From Vreelandella titanicae BH1 (GTDB taxonomy: Bacteria; Pseudomonadota; Gammaproteobacteria; Pseudomonadales; Halomonadaceae): 64,000 nucleotides of DNA. The stretch spans positions 108,236 through 172,235 of the forward strand of contig NZ_AOPO01000010.1 of NCBI RefSeq assembly GCF_000336575.1, read 5' to 3'. Made by a program: the position numbers and the translations under genes. Shown one piece after another: positions 1 through 8,312 of this stretch (position 1 is its first letter; every line of letters starts with the position of its first letter). The notes beneath the pieces were generated by a model. The model had not been told where the DNA came from, did not search any database, and worked only from the letters and a program-made list of their open reading frames with translations.

Positions 1-2629
1 GTTGCTTGTTCGCCATCTGAGGTAGCTTATGGCAGGGGACGCCGCTATTGGGCAGGCCATTAGTGGTATCAATGCTGGTGCCGACTGATTCGTTGTAAAC
101 ACATAGCGTTTGCTTCCACTGGTATTTCAATTTTTCACCTATGAAGTGCTCGCTGGCATCTTCAAAGCGTCCACCCCGGGCATACAGATAGGCTACTCGA
201 GCGCGTTCATCAGTTTTTAGCGTTCGTGCGATTTTAGGCACCAGTGGGGCAATGCCTCCATGGGCAACATCAGCATCGTCGGCTTCTGGCAAGGGTTCTT
301 CTTGAAAAGCGATATTGGCCGCGGCCCGCAGATAATAATCCTCTGCGCGATTGAGCGGGTGCAGATTGCCCTGGGCATCGGGAATTGCGTTGTCGCCAAA
401 GCCGGGCAGGCCAAGCCGTTTGGCCACAGCGATAAAAAAGCTGTCCATAGACACCGATTCGCCCTCAGCGGTTTTTTGCTGGCGCGGCTCCACCACGGGC
501 CAGCAGGCGGTGGTCAGCTTGCCCAGGGTGCCTTTCCACGCGCCGGTAAAGCCCCACACCTCATACATCACAGAATCAGGGACGATGTAGTCGGCGTAGC
601 GGTTGGTTTCATTGATAAAGCCATCCACGGCAACAAAGAGTCCCAGCCGTTTGGGGTCTTTCAGCTTATCGACAATGACGCCTTTTAGGCCAGCCTGACC
701 ATAAATCGGGTTAGCCATACAGCCAATCACCGCTTTGATGGGGTAAGGATAGCCATCTAGTGCCGAGGGTAGGTGCTCTGTGAGCGTCGGCGGCGCCAAC
801 GAGCGCCACGGCGCTCTAGCCGGGTAAGGGTTTTCGCCTGCGGCGACTTTGCGCTGATACTCGGAAGACTTTTCGTAGGGGAAGCGCGAGCGGGATAGAA
901 ATACCCCCTGCGGCGCGCGCTTACCAGGAAAGTTGGCTAAATCGTAGCGTGGGCCCTCGCCGGTACCGCTGTAAGTGCCGCCGCCCACGGCGCTGCCACC
1001 CTTCATGTTGTAGTTGCCCGCCAGTAGGTTCAGCATTTGCACGCTAAACGCGGCGTAGAAACCGTTACCCGACATCATGCCGCCGTGACAGTTAACAGCG
1101 GCTTTTCTGCCATGGCTGGCATAGCGGCTGGCCAATTCAATAATCGTCGCCTTTGGAATGCCACAATGTTCTGCGTAGGTATCTAGGTCGTACTCGTGGG
1201 CAGATTCGCTTAGCAACGTCAGACTACTTTTGACGGTCACGGTGGTGCCATCGACAAGCTCAACCGGACGTTCGGCTAAGAGCTCGGCGGTCATCACCTC
1301 TTCGCTTAGCGCGAGTTCGCCATTGGTCACTACCACCGGCGAGTCAGCATCGCTACCCGCTTCCGCTAGGCCCAGGTCGCTGGCGCGAAGAAAATAACCT
1401 CTGCGCGGGTGTTCATAAGTGTCAATTACCAAATGAGTGGCGTTGGAGTGGGTGGTTTCGCCCGCTGCATCGGCGGCGGCTTTGCCGGGCAGGGCTAGGA
1501 AGTTGCTAGCATAGCCCTGGTTGTCAAGTAGCCACTGAATGATTGCCATGGCAAAAGCGCTGTCTGTCCCAGGACGAATAGGCACCCAGCGGTTGTTGTC
1601 AGCTGCGTGGGAGGTGGCAGCATTGAGCGCTGGGTCGACCACCACGTAATCCAATGTACCGGCTGCACGGGCTTGGGCAATCAAGCGGCCTTGGCGCTTA
1701 AACGGGTTGCCCGCTTGGCTGGGCGCACAGCCGATATACATGATGAAACGTGCGTTTTGGATATCTGGCTTAACGTGGGCGTTGGTGACGATATTGTTCA
1801 TCACCGCGCCAGATCCCATGCGGAAAGCCAACCCGCAGTAAGCGCCATGGTGACCATAATTGCGGGTAGCAAAGGCATTGAGGGTAAAGCGCTTGAGTAG
1901 ATCTGAGCGCCCGTAGTCAGTGGCTTCCATCACCATTAATTGGTTGGCCTTGGGGCCATATTCAGGATTGTCAGGGTCGATCAGTGTGTCGTGATCGCGA
2001 ATATCGCGCAGTCCATCAACGTGGCCTTCGCTAAACAGGTCGCCGCCTTCGCAGATTTCTTCAATGAGTTTCTCAAAGGAGATTTTCTGCCATTGACGGC
2101 TGCCACGTTTGCCTACTCGTTTTAAACAGTGGTCGACACGGAAAGGGTTGGTAATTTGGCTCATCATGGCATTGCCACGGGCGCAGGCGGTGGAGCGGTT
2201 TATCTGGCCCTGTCCGCCATAGGCGCTAACACTGCGCAGTGCATCCGCCACCGGTGTACGCATGGGTAAATGGTCGTCGGCGGACAGCGGGTGGTAGGGA
2301 TTGCCTGATACCCGCAGTACTTCGCCAAGGGTGTCATCGACCCTTACTCTCACGCCGCATCGGGTCGTACAACCGTAGCAAATAGTGAAGGCGACCCGCT
2401 GGTCGGGGGTCAAAGTGAGTTCGCCAGTGTCTAAATCGACTCGGTATTCTGGGGTCAGCGAGTTGCCATGAATATTGTGTCTGGGTTTTTCACCCGCGCT
2501 ACCAGTAATGCCCTTAGCCATTTTTGCCAATGGGTCGGCATAGCCCACGGCAAAGGTGGCTGCACCACCAGCGGCGGCAGCGCCTTTTAGAAAACGGCGG
2601 CGTGACGGATCTTGAGTAGACTTAGGCAT
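1..2629 (-). CDS. ttrA: Tetrathionate reductase catalytic subunit TtrA (C-terminus beyond window)
   Basis: Molybdopterin oxidoreductase of the DMSO-reductase superfamily that would reduce tetrathionate to thiosulfate in the periplasm. I translated the minus strand from ATG at 2629; about 876 codons are present and the C-terminus (family length about 1000 aa) lies off the left edge. The N-terminus has a Tat motif (SRRRFLKG, residues 9-16) followed by a hydrophobic stretch. A [4Fe-4S] motif C84-x2-C87-x3-C91 follows, and the string HGAYCGLA probably supplies the Mo-ligand Cys. Long stretches resemble remembered Salmonella TtrA (for example FGEGHVDGLR-like and GGMMxGNGFY-like segments). The start overlaps the end of ttrC by 8 bp, so the two are translationally coupled. 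Gene order B-C-A matches Salmonella ttrBCA. Identification is from memory of the family, not a search. Confidence 0.93.
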   Translation of the reverse strand, partial: MPKSTQDPSRRRFLKGAAAAGGAATFAVGYADPLAKMAKGITGSAGEKPRHNIHGNSLTPEYRVDLDTGELTLTPDQRVAFTICYGCTTRCGVRVRVDDTLGEVLRVSGNPYHPLSADDHLPMRTPVADALRSVSAYGGQGQINRSTACARGNAMMSQITNPFRVDHCLKRVGKRGSRQWQKISFEKLIEEICEGGDLFSEGHVDGLRDIRDHDTLIDPDNPEYGPKANQLMVMEATDYGRSDLLKRFTLNAFATRNYGHHGAYCGLAFRMGSGAVMNNIVTNAHVKPDIQNARFIMYIGCAPSQAGNPFKRQGRLIAQARAAGTLDYVVVDPALNAATSHAADNNRWVPIRPGTDSAFAMAIIQWLLDNQGYASNFLALPGKAAADAAGETTHSNATHLVIDTYEHPRRGYFLRASDLGLAEAGSDADSPVVVTNGELALSEEVMTAELLAERPVELVDGTTVTVKSSLTLLSESAHEYDLDTYAEHCGIPKATIIELASRYASHGRKAAVNCHGGMMSGNGFYAAFSVQMLNLLAGNYNMKGGSAVGGGTYSGTGEGPRYDLANFPGKRAPQGVFLSRSRFPYEKSSEYQRKVAAGENPYPARAPWRSLAPPTLTEHLPSALDGYPYPIKAVIGCMANPIYGQAGLKGVIVDKLKDPKRLGLFVAVDGFINETNRYADYIVPDSVMYEVWGFTGAWKGTLGKLTTACWPVVEPRQQKTAEGESVSMDSFFIAVAKRLGLPGFGDNAIPDAQGNLHPLNRAEDYYLRAAANIAFQEEPLPEADDADVAHGGIAPLVPKIARTLKTDERARVAYLYARGGRFEDASEHFIGEKLKYQWKQTLCVYNESVGTSIDTTNGLPNSGVPCHKLPQMANKQ

Positions 2630-3851
2630 GACTAGACGCTCCTTTTTTCGCGGTGAGAGAATGAGTAGAAGCATCTTGGGTAGCGTGAGTGGGCGTTGCT
2701 ATAAGGCCGCCCTGTTGGGCCTGCCGCCAGGGAATAAACAGTTCAATCAGTAGAATAGCGGCGAGCCAGAGGCCGAAGGTGCCAACAATGCCTAAAATAC
2801 CGGAAGAGCCCGCGGGAATGCCGTAGTGATGAAAGCCTGCGCTGTTGCGGGCCACATGCTGAACATCCATCAGCACCACCCAGCGGAACATCCAGCCCAT
2901 GTGTATGGCTACGAGGCCTAGCAACCATGCCCAGGCAAACAGTGCTGGCTGGCTAGAGGTTAGGACAACGCGCGCATGCTTCTGGCGCAGGGTAGGGCGA
3001 GTCAGTAAAAACAACACGGCGGCAAATAGCGCTAAGCCAGTAATCCCTCCCCATAGGGCGGTATTGCGCCACGAGTCGCTATGGCTCACGGATTCCAATG
3101 CGGCGGCAACTGAGCCTACGTGTGCATTCACGCCATCCAAAAACCAGCTAATCGCAATCAAGCCTGCTAGCGCACAGGTCACTAGCAGCACATACAGCAT
3201 CTGTCGTATAGCGGTTTGCGAGCAAAGCCTACTAACCCGGTTCAGCACTAATACCAGCCCGGAGGCAGCGATAAACCCGGTGGTCGCTAGCATAGGCGGT
3301 AGCCATACGGTGTTCCAAAGCGGGCGGGCTTTTACAATTGCCAGCTCCGCACCGGTGTAAAGCATAATGCCGCTGGAAAGCCCCAGCGCAGCCAGACCTA
3401 CCACGGCGACCAGTGCTCGTGGCGTAATGCCACTGCCCAGTGAAAGCCAAGTAGCTATCATGCCGCTGAGTCCTGGTGTGCTGCGCTGCGCCTGCAGCGC
3501 GGGTCGCCATGCCAGCCAAGCAAGGCCAAGCACACTAACCAAATAAAGCGGCAGAACAACGCTGCCAATCGACATCCACGAGTGGCTATTGGCGTAAGCG
3601 TAGAAGTGCCAGAACCGCAGCGGCTGGTGCAAATCCGCGAGTAGCGCAACGGGCGCGACCAGCGTAGTGCTAACGCAAGCGATTAGCGCCAGACGCGCGG
3701 TAGGCAGCCAGGCTTTTTTGCCGAGTACCAGTGCTGGGGCGGCTAGCCACAGGCTGGCGTAGGAAACCGCAATCATAAAAAAGTACTGCACCGCCCACGG
3801 GTACCAGGCGATGTCATAGCGCGGTGCCAGTAGCTCAATGGTGGAATTCAT
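2622..3851 (-). CDS. ttrC: Tetrathionate reductase membrane anchor TtrC (NrfD family)
   Basis: Integral membrane quinol-oxidising subunit that passes electrons to TtrB and TtrA. The 409-aa product has about nine or ten hydrophobic segments spread along its length, as in the NrfD/PsrC family. A longer reading frame opens at 3929, but ATG 3851 is preferred: it has a good AGGAG 8 bp upstream and overlaps ttrB by only 17 bp, whereas the longer start adds a basic 26-residue leader inside ttrB. The C-terminal tail is rich in Thr, His and Lys and probably cytoplasmic. It lies between ttrB and ttrA in a tightly overlapping operon. Confidence 0.9.
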   Translation of the reverse strand: MNSTIELLAPRYDIAWYPWAVQYFFMIAVSYASLWLAAPALVLGKKAWLPTARLALIACVSTTLVAPVALLADLHQPLRFWHFYAYANSHSWMSIGSVVLPLYLVSVLGLAWLAWRPALQAQRSTPGLSGMIATWLSLGSGITPRALVAVVGLAALGLSSGIMLYTGAELAIVKARPLWNTVWLPPMLATTGFIAASGLVLVLNRVSRLCSQTAIRQMLYVLLVTCALAGLIAISWFLDGVNAHVGSVAAALESVSHSDSWRNTALWGGITGLALFAAVLFLLTRPTLRQKHARVVLTSSQPALFAWAWLLGLVAIHMGWMFRWVVLMDVQHVARNSAGFHHYGIPAGSSGILGIVGTFGLWLAAILLIELFIPWRQAQQGGLIATPTHATQDASTHSLTAKKGASSHA

Positions 3852-4611
3852 AGCCCATCTCCTGACCGTGGGGATCGAGTACTTCGAGCGCGACGGGTTC
3901 TGCCGTAGGACGCGTGGTGAAGCGCTCATCCATGCCTAGGTAGAACACCTGAGGAAGGGTGTGTTTTTCGGGTTGTAGCACCATCAATGCATCGCGATGT
4001 TCGTGAATCATGCGGCTGATTTGGCTTTGAGGATCGCGCATATCTCCAATCACGCGGGCACCACCTACGCAGCTCTCAACGCAAGCGGGCAATAGACCGG
4101 CTTCTAGACGATGGGCACAGAAGGTGCACTTGTCGGCGGTTTGAGTGCGTTGGTTAATAAAGCGAGCATCGTAGGGGCAGGCGTTAACGCAATAGGCACA
4201 TCCCACGCAGCGGTCACTATCGACCACCACAATGCCATCCCGCTGCTGGTAAGTGGCTTCTACGGGGCAGACCGGGACGCAGGGCGGGTTTTCACAGTGG
4301 TTACACAGCCGTGGCAGCATAAAGGTGGCTAGCTCGCCGCTTTCCTGGTGCTGTACTTCATACTGGGAAACCGTGGTGCGGAATTGGCCCAGCGGTGCAG
4401 CGTTTTCGATATGACACGACACCGTACAGGCCTGGCAGCCAATGCACTGGCGTAAATCGACAAGCATGCCGTAGCGTTTAGTGGGGTCGCCTTCATGGCG
4501 GGCAGGCTGCTGATTGATGCCAGCTTGGGCAAGGCTTGAAAACGGTATCAGCGCAGCGCCGGCGCTTAAACGTACCATTTGACCCAAGAGCGAACGGCGT
4601 ATTGCGTCCAT
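3835..4611 (-). CDS. ttrB: Tetrathionate reductase iron-sulfur subunit TtrB
   Basis: Electron-transfer subunit carrying four [4Fe-4S] clusters, linking TtrC to TtrA. The 258-aa protein has a twin-arginine leader (IRRSLLGQ, residues 4-11) with a hydrophobic stretch. It then shows ferredoxin-type cysteine groups: CIGCQACTVSC, CNHCENPPCVPVC, CVGCAYCVNAC, and the later CTFC with downstream CVESC. This is the classic 16-Cys layout of the DmsB/PsrB/TtrB family. It is the first gene of the ttrBCA operon, with an FNR-like site about 85 bp upstream and a 290-bp leader that contains no other gene. Confidence 0.93.
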   Translation of the reverse strand: MDAIRRSLLGQMVRLSAGAALIPFSSLAQAGINQQPARHEGDPTKRYGMLVDLRQCIGCQACTVSCHIENAAPLGQFRTTVSQYEVQHQESGELATFMLPRLCNHCENPPCVPVCPVEATYQQRDGIVVVDSDRCVGCAYCVNACPYDARFINQRTQTADKCTFCAHRLEAGLLPACVESCVGGARVIGDMRDPQSQISRMIHEHRDALMVLQPEKHTLPQVFYLGMDERFTTRPTAEPVALEVLDPHGQEMGYEFHH

Positions 4612-4696
4612 AGTGCCTCCTTGGCGAATTAAACGGCATTCGCATGGGCGAATGGTCGGAATACGCTTAGGTTACGCCTTTTGTTAAAGGAAAAAA

Positions 4697-4710
4697 TTGA
4701 TACGTGTCAA
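4697..4710 (-). promoter_or_regulatory. FNR/Anr-like binding site upstream of ttrB
   Basis: The sequence TTGATACGTGTCAA matches the FNR consensus TTGAT-N4-ATCAA with one mismatch in the right half. It lies 86 bp upstream of the ttrB start. Salmonella ttr expression needs the FNR homologue OxrA, so anaerobic activation here is a reasonable inference. The rest of 4612-4841 is AT-rich and shows no gene. Confidence 0.6.
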
Positions 4711-4841
4711 TGGGTTAGGGTGTATCTCTTAATGCTCCCTTAATGTTAAATGGCTAAGTGTTTGTTCTGTATGCGGAGTTTCATTTAGCATTAAACAATT
4801 GAATGGCGACAAGGGTAATTTTTAGCGCACATATATAAAAA

Positions 4842-4872
4842 AGCGCTTGCTCTAATAAACATGGCAAGCGCT
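4842..4872 (-). terminator. Rho-independent terminator after the DUF2892 gene
   Basis: A 9-bp perfect stem (AGCGCTTGC / GCAAGCGCT) has a 13-nt loop. On the minus strand it is followed by a T-rich run. It sits 30 bp beyond the stop of the DUF2892 gene and separates that operon from the ttrB promoter. Confidence 0.8.
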
Positions 4873-4902
4873 ATTTCTATGGTCTTGTTTGCTTAATAGG
4901 CA

Positions 4903-5091
4903 CTATTTGGTTTTGCAGGTATTGAAGCCTATTAATCTATAAGCTGGGCAGAAGTTAAATAGCCCGGTGGCTAGCGGCAATACGCCGATCCAGCCCCACA
5001 CCCCGATAGTGCCTGTTAGGGCCAGTACGATCAGTGCAATCCCAATCAGGATGCGTAAGATTTTATCGATACCACCGACATTGCGACTCAT
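4903..5091 (-). CDS. DUF2892 (YgaP-type) inner-membrane protein
   Basis: A 62-aa protein with two hydrophobic segments separated by a short Gly/Trp turn. It starts MSRNVGGIDK and contains a late NFCPAY motif, both typical of the DUF2892 family, whose members are often linked to rhodaneses. I chose ATG 5091 because AAGGAG lies 7 bp upstream; an upstream ATG at 5124 lacks this and would overlap the previous gene. It is the last gene of the rhodanese / DsrE operon and is followed by a terminator. The function is not established; a role in sulfur handling at the membrane is inferred from context. Confidence 0.8.
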   Translation of the reverse strand: MSRNVGGIDKILRILIGIALIVLALTGTIGVWGWIGVLPLATGLFNFCPAYRLIGFNTCKTK

Positions 5092-5120
5092 AATTGACTC
5101 CTTAATTTCAATTTGGGTAC

Positions 5121-5609
5121 TCAAAAACTGTAAACAGGAATGGACGGATCGCGCATCATTTCCGCTATGGGGCCAGGTGCCGCCACACCCACGCCTTCAA
5201 GAAGGTCGTCTTCTTCGTTTTCGCTGTTGGGCAGGTAAATGGCACATACATCCACCGTTGCGCCACTCTCTAAAAGCATATTAAGCATGTCTTCCGGCTT
5301 GACTTGGCCTGCCGGGTTGCTCGGTGGCGTGTTGATAGCTTCCGCACTTGCGTATCCCCCGACGGCCAAATCACCAGCAGCATCACAAAGCAGTATATGC
5401 AGGTGGGTACCTTGCTGCTGCATGGCGTTGGATAGAATCATGGCCATGCCTTGGGTCTGCAGTGAATCGCTAGTAAGGATAACTAAGGCCTGATCTTCAG
5501 CTTCGTTTCTGCCATGGCTATCAGCCATTGGGAGACTTGAGAAACCGATAGCAGCAGTAGCAACTGCCAGTACCAAGATCGTATTGCTGGTCTTATGTGT
5601 TGTAGTCAT
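5121..5609 (-). CDS. Exported DsrE/DsrF-like sulfur-relay protein
   Basis: A 162-aa protein with an N-terminal hydrophobic segment (about residues 8-27, ending SLPMADS) that looks like a signal peptide, then a DsrE/DsrF-like fold. Two cysteines are visible, C75 (ILLCDAAG) and C122 (VDVCAIYLPN). The second sits where DsrE-family proteins often carry the sulfur-accepting Cys. ATG 5609 is used because GAGGTGG precedes it; upstream in-frame sequence runs into the rhodanese gene. With the exported rhodanese upstream, it probably accepts persulfide sulfur in the periplasm, unlike cytoplasmic TusD. This is inference from family and context. Confidence 0.78.
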   Translation of the reverse strand: MTTTHKTSNTILVLAVATAAIGFSSLPMADSHGRNEAEDQALVILTSDSLQTQGMAMILSNAMQQQGTHLHILLCDAAGDLAVGGYASAEAINTPPSNPAGQVKPEDMLNMLLESGATVDVCAIYLPNSENEEDDLLEGVGVAAPGPIAEMMRDPSIPVYSF

Positions 5610-5682
5610 GCGGCCACCTCGTTGGGTTTGATCAATATCTTGGCCCTGCTGGTTATCAAGCAGTGGCCCATTTATTTGAATC

Positions 5683-6273
5683 TTAGTGGGCAGGGCGCCA
5701 TGCCACATCAGGGTTAATGTCATAGCTCCATGGAAGGCCCGAATTGCGCCAACCATCCTGCGCTCTTACGCCCTGGGAATTACCCTCCTTGAGCTTTTCA
5801 CCCTCGAAACCGTCGGTCATGGAATAGACTTCGCTGTATCCCATCTCGGCGATCACATCGGCAGCGGGAGCGCTGCGGGTGGCACCGGAGCGACACATGA
5901 CAATGATCGGATCTTCTTTGTTTACGCCTAGAGCGTCTATTTTTGCTCTTACTTGCTCTTCGAAGTCAGCATTTTTGACCATTGGCCAAGTCTTCGCTTC
6001 TTCATCGAAATTATCGCGCTCGGCTAGCACCCAGGGCACATGGATATCGGTGGGCTCGGCGAAGCCAGTAAACTTGATCTCAATGGGGTCGCGTACGTCG
6101 ATGAGTACAGCACGATCGTTATCTTGCATGAGGTTATGAGCCTCAATGGCCGTGGCATAGAGACCTAATGTTGTTTCCCGGTAGGCCTCGACTTCGTCTG
6201 CAATAGAGGGTGTGGCTCCTAAGGCCATCGTGATTCCGATGACGGTAGCCATTGGGACTAAAGAACTTTTCAT
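5683..6273 (-). CDS. Periplasmic rhodanese-like sulfurtransferase
   Basis: A 196-aa protein with a signal peptide (positive start, hydrophobic core, cleavage likely after SIADE) and one rhodanese domain. The active-site loop is C127-RSGATR, and the typical LIDVRDP motif lies near residue 57. It would move sulfane sulfur between small thiols or proteins in the periplasm. A good GAGG ribosome site lies before ATG 6273. It heads the operon rhodanese - DsrE-like - DUF2892, close to ttrBCA. Thiosulfate made by tetrathionate reduction is a possible donor; that link is inference. Confidence 0.85.
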   Translation of the reverse strand: MKSSLVPMATVIGITMALGATPSIADEVEAYRETTLGLYATAIEAHNLMQDNDRAVLIDVRDPIEIKFTGFAEPTDIHVPWVLAERDNFDEEAKTWPMVKNADFEEQVRAKIDALGVNKEDPIIVMCRSGATRSAPAADVIAEMGYSEVYSMTDGFEGEKLKEGNSQGVRAQDGWRNSGLPWSYDINPDVAWRPAH

Positions 6274-6967
6274 AACTATTTCCTCTAACGTAATAACTTA
6301 AGTATCATCGTTTGAGGATAGCCCTCTTTCTGCTTAAAAACACGAGGCATATGGCCACAGCTTGATCCATATCAAGCTCATATGATTTTGGCTCTTCGTC
6401 ATTCGGTATGGAATTATTTCTGACAGTTGACCTGTGGGAGGTAGATTTAGCTCGCGACCGTTTAGGCTGCCAGCCTGACAACACCGGGGTACCTTCGGTA
6501 CCCTTCGCTGAAGTGTCGGACCACCGCTGGAAGCGGGCTCCCACAACAGACAGTTGGCTTGGTGGTTTCTGTCTGAACCGTGAAGCACAAAATGTGCCGG
6601 TTACTATTAAATCCACATGAGATGACGAATAACCATGATTTTTCGGGGTCGTAAAATGACGTCACTATGAGGGAGTCTTTTTTCTCAATGACAAGGACAA
6701 GCATTGCCCCATTGCCTAGACCCCAGAGAAAACAGTTAGGCTTGGTGGATTCAGAAGGAGAAAACTTAAAACAAGATGACAACTCGGATATCTTAAGGCG
6801 TTACTGGCTCACAGTACCCAAATCAAGCGCCGCTGTAGGCTGACTTTATGCGGCTACTGGTGAGGGGAATAGCCAGGCTTTGGCTAATCACCTTTTTCAT
6901 ATGGGTATTCGTGGGTTTAGCGTTAAATTGCATCAAACGAGCGCGCCACTATCAATAAGTTTCACAA
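6274..6967. other. Intergenic region without a recognisable gene
   Basis: About 700 bp between the rhodanese and Lrp genes. Short reading frames on both strands look non-coding, with odd composition and no ribosome site. It contains the REP-like doublet listed separately and a GGGTACC-TTC-GGTACCC hairpin at 6487-6503. The segment 6600-6960 shows nothing I recognise. Confidence 0.6.
6431..6551. repeat. REP-like inverted doublet (REPIN-like)
   Basis: Two related segments face each other. One begins CCTGTGGGAGGTAGATTTAG at 6431. The other, on the minus strand from 6551, begins TGTTGTGGGAGCCCGCTTCC. Both share the GTGGGAG head and a GACCG / GTCCG end, and about 50 bp containing a strong hairpin separates them. 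This arrangement is typical of REP doublets of pseudomonads and halomonads. Only one copy was seen in the window. Confidence 0.55.
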
Positions 6968-7453
6968 CTAGGTCTTATTGTTGTTAGCTAATGGTAAGGT
7001 GCCATACTCTTTCACGGGCTGGATAGCAAAGTGACTGCGAATATCACTCACCCCAGGTAGGCGAAGCAGTGTCCCCGTTAGAAACGCCTCATAAGCCGCC
7101 AAACTAGGTACCACCACCTGCAGTAAAAAATCAGACTCCCCAGAGACTAAGTGCGCAGTGACGACTTCTGGCAGATTGACTACTGCCTCACGGAAGGCAT
7201 TAGCCTGCTCTTCATGGTGACGTTCAACCTTGATACCCACAAACACCGTTAGCTCAAGCCCGACCCCTCGCCGATCAAGCTCAGCATGGTAACCACGGAT
7301 AATACCGCTAGCTTCTAAGCGTCGCACTCGGCGTAAACAGGGAGATGGCGACAAGTTTACTTTCTCCGCGAGCTCCACATTCGTTAAACGGGCATCACCT
7401 TGGAGCAATGCAAGAATGCGGCGGTCGATAGCGTCTAACTGACCAATTGGCAT
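6968..7453 (-). CDS. Lrp/AsnC family transcriptional regulator
   Basis: A 161-aa protein with an N-terminal winged helix-turn-helix (LDAIDRRILALLQ..., recognition region LSPSPCLRRVRRLE near residues 34-47) and a C-terminal RAM ligand-binding domain (VSGESDFLLQVVV). The length fits the family. It is transcribed away from a LysE/RhtB exporter, with 142 bp between the starts. Such pairs usually regulate amino-acid efflux in response to the amino acid, so the exporter is the likely target. The shared upstream region is AT-rich. Confidence 0.9.
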   Translation of the reverse strand: MPIGQLDAIDRRILALLQGDARLTNVELAEKVNLSPSPCLRRVRRLEASGIIRGYHAELDRRGVGLELTVFVGIKVERHHEEQANAFREAVVNLPEVVTAHLVSGESDFLLQVVVPSLAAYEAFLTGTLLRLPGVSDIRSHFAIQPVKEYGTLPLANNNKT

Positions 7454-7595
7454 GAGTGATTATTTTCCTGTTAAAAATTGACACAAAATACCAATAAATA
7501 TCATTTTTAAAGTCAAAATGGCAAGAAAACGCTCATCTCTTTAAAGGTGCCATAGCGCTTGCGAAGACACTATTTGTGACCTTAAGGAAGCAGCG

Positions 7596-8207
7596 ATGGA
7601 AATTGGTCTTTTTATTAGTGCATTAGCCATTGTTTACCTAATTCCTGGTCCCGATATGTTGCTTGTGTTGCATACCAGTAGCTCTCAGGGGCGTGGTCAT
7701 GGGCTAGCCACAGCGCTAGGGCTAGGCATAGCCCGAGGGCTGCATGTGGCATTAGCAGGGTTGGGTCTAGCGGCGCTATTTACCGCCGCCCCGTGGCTAT
7801 TTGATGTGGTTCGTTACTTGGGCGCAGCTTACCTGGTTTGGGTAAGTGTGCAACTTATCCGTAGTCGGCATAGCTCTGATAGTAATCATCACCAAGCATC
7901 ACTCAAAGGCAGCTATTATCTAGCTTGGCGTCGAGGGCTTCTAACTAATTTGCTGAACCCGAAATCGCTGCTTTTTTGTTCGGTGTTACTGCCCCAATTT
8001 ATACATACCCAGCAAGGTGCCGTCGCACTTCAGTTCACTTTACTGGGGGCGGTGCTAGTGGGGGTGGGGCTGCTCTATGATGTGCTATATGCTTGCCTGG
8101 GAGCGCAGATGCAACGCTGGTTTGCCAGCCAGCAGAAACGGCAAATATTTCAGCGATGGGTGTTTGGAACGCTGCTTATTGGCTTTGCGCTGCGGTTAGC
8201 CGCTTAA
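7596..8207 (+). CDS. LysE/RhtB family amino-acid exporter
   Basis: A 203-aa inner-membrane protein with about six hydrophobic segments. The N-terminal motif YLIPGPDMLLV and the mid-protein NLLNPKSLLFC segment are hallmarks of the RhtB branch of the LysE family. AAGGAAGC precedes the ATG. It probably exports an amino acid or amino-acid analogue. The divergent Lrp gene is the likely regulator. The substrate cannot be told from sequence. Confidence 0.88.
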   Translation: MEIGLFISALAIVYLIPGPDMLLVLHTSSSQGRGHGLATALGLGIARGLHVALAGLGLAALFTAAPWLFDVVRYLGAAYLVWVSVQLIRSRHSSDSNHHQASLKGSYYLAWRRGLLTNLLNPKSLLFCSVLLPQFIHTQQGAVALQFTLLGAVLVGVGLLYDVLYACLGAQMQRWFASQQKRQIFQRWVFGTLLIGFALRLAA

Positions 8208-8312
8208 AATTGCTATCCTAGTGTAATAAAGCCCCGCAAGCAGACGCAGGACTTGGCCGCCAAGATGAATGAGGCTGATTAGGGAGGGAGGTTAGTTATT
8301 TTAGTCATTTCC

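Noticed and set aside
217..2125. Reading frames on the plus strand and small frames opposite ttrA
   Set aside because: They lie within the minus-strand ttrA frame, lack ribosome sites and have composition of reverse shadows.
6305..6782. Short frames on both strands in the gap before the Lrp gene
   Set aside because: They overlap the REP-like doublet, have no ribosome sites and no recognisable protein.
7454..7595. Divergent promoters between Lrp and LysE
   Set aside because: A TTGACA-like string is present at 7478-7483 but no good -10 at proper spacing, so no promoter is claimed.
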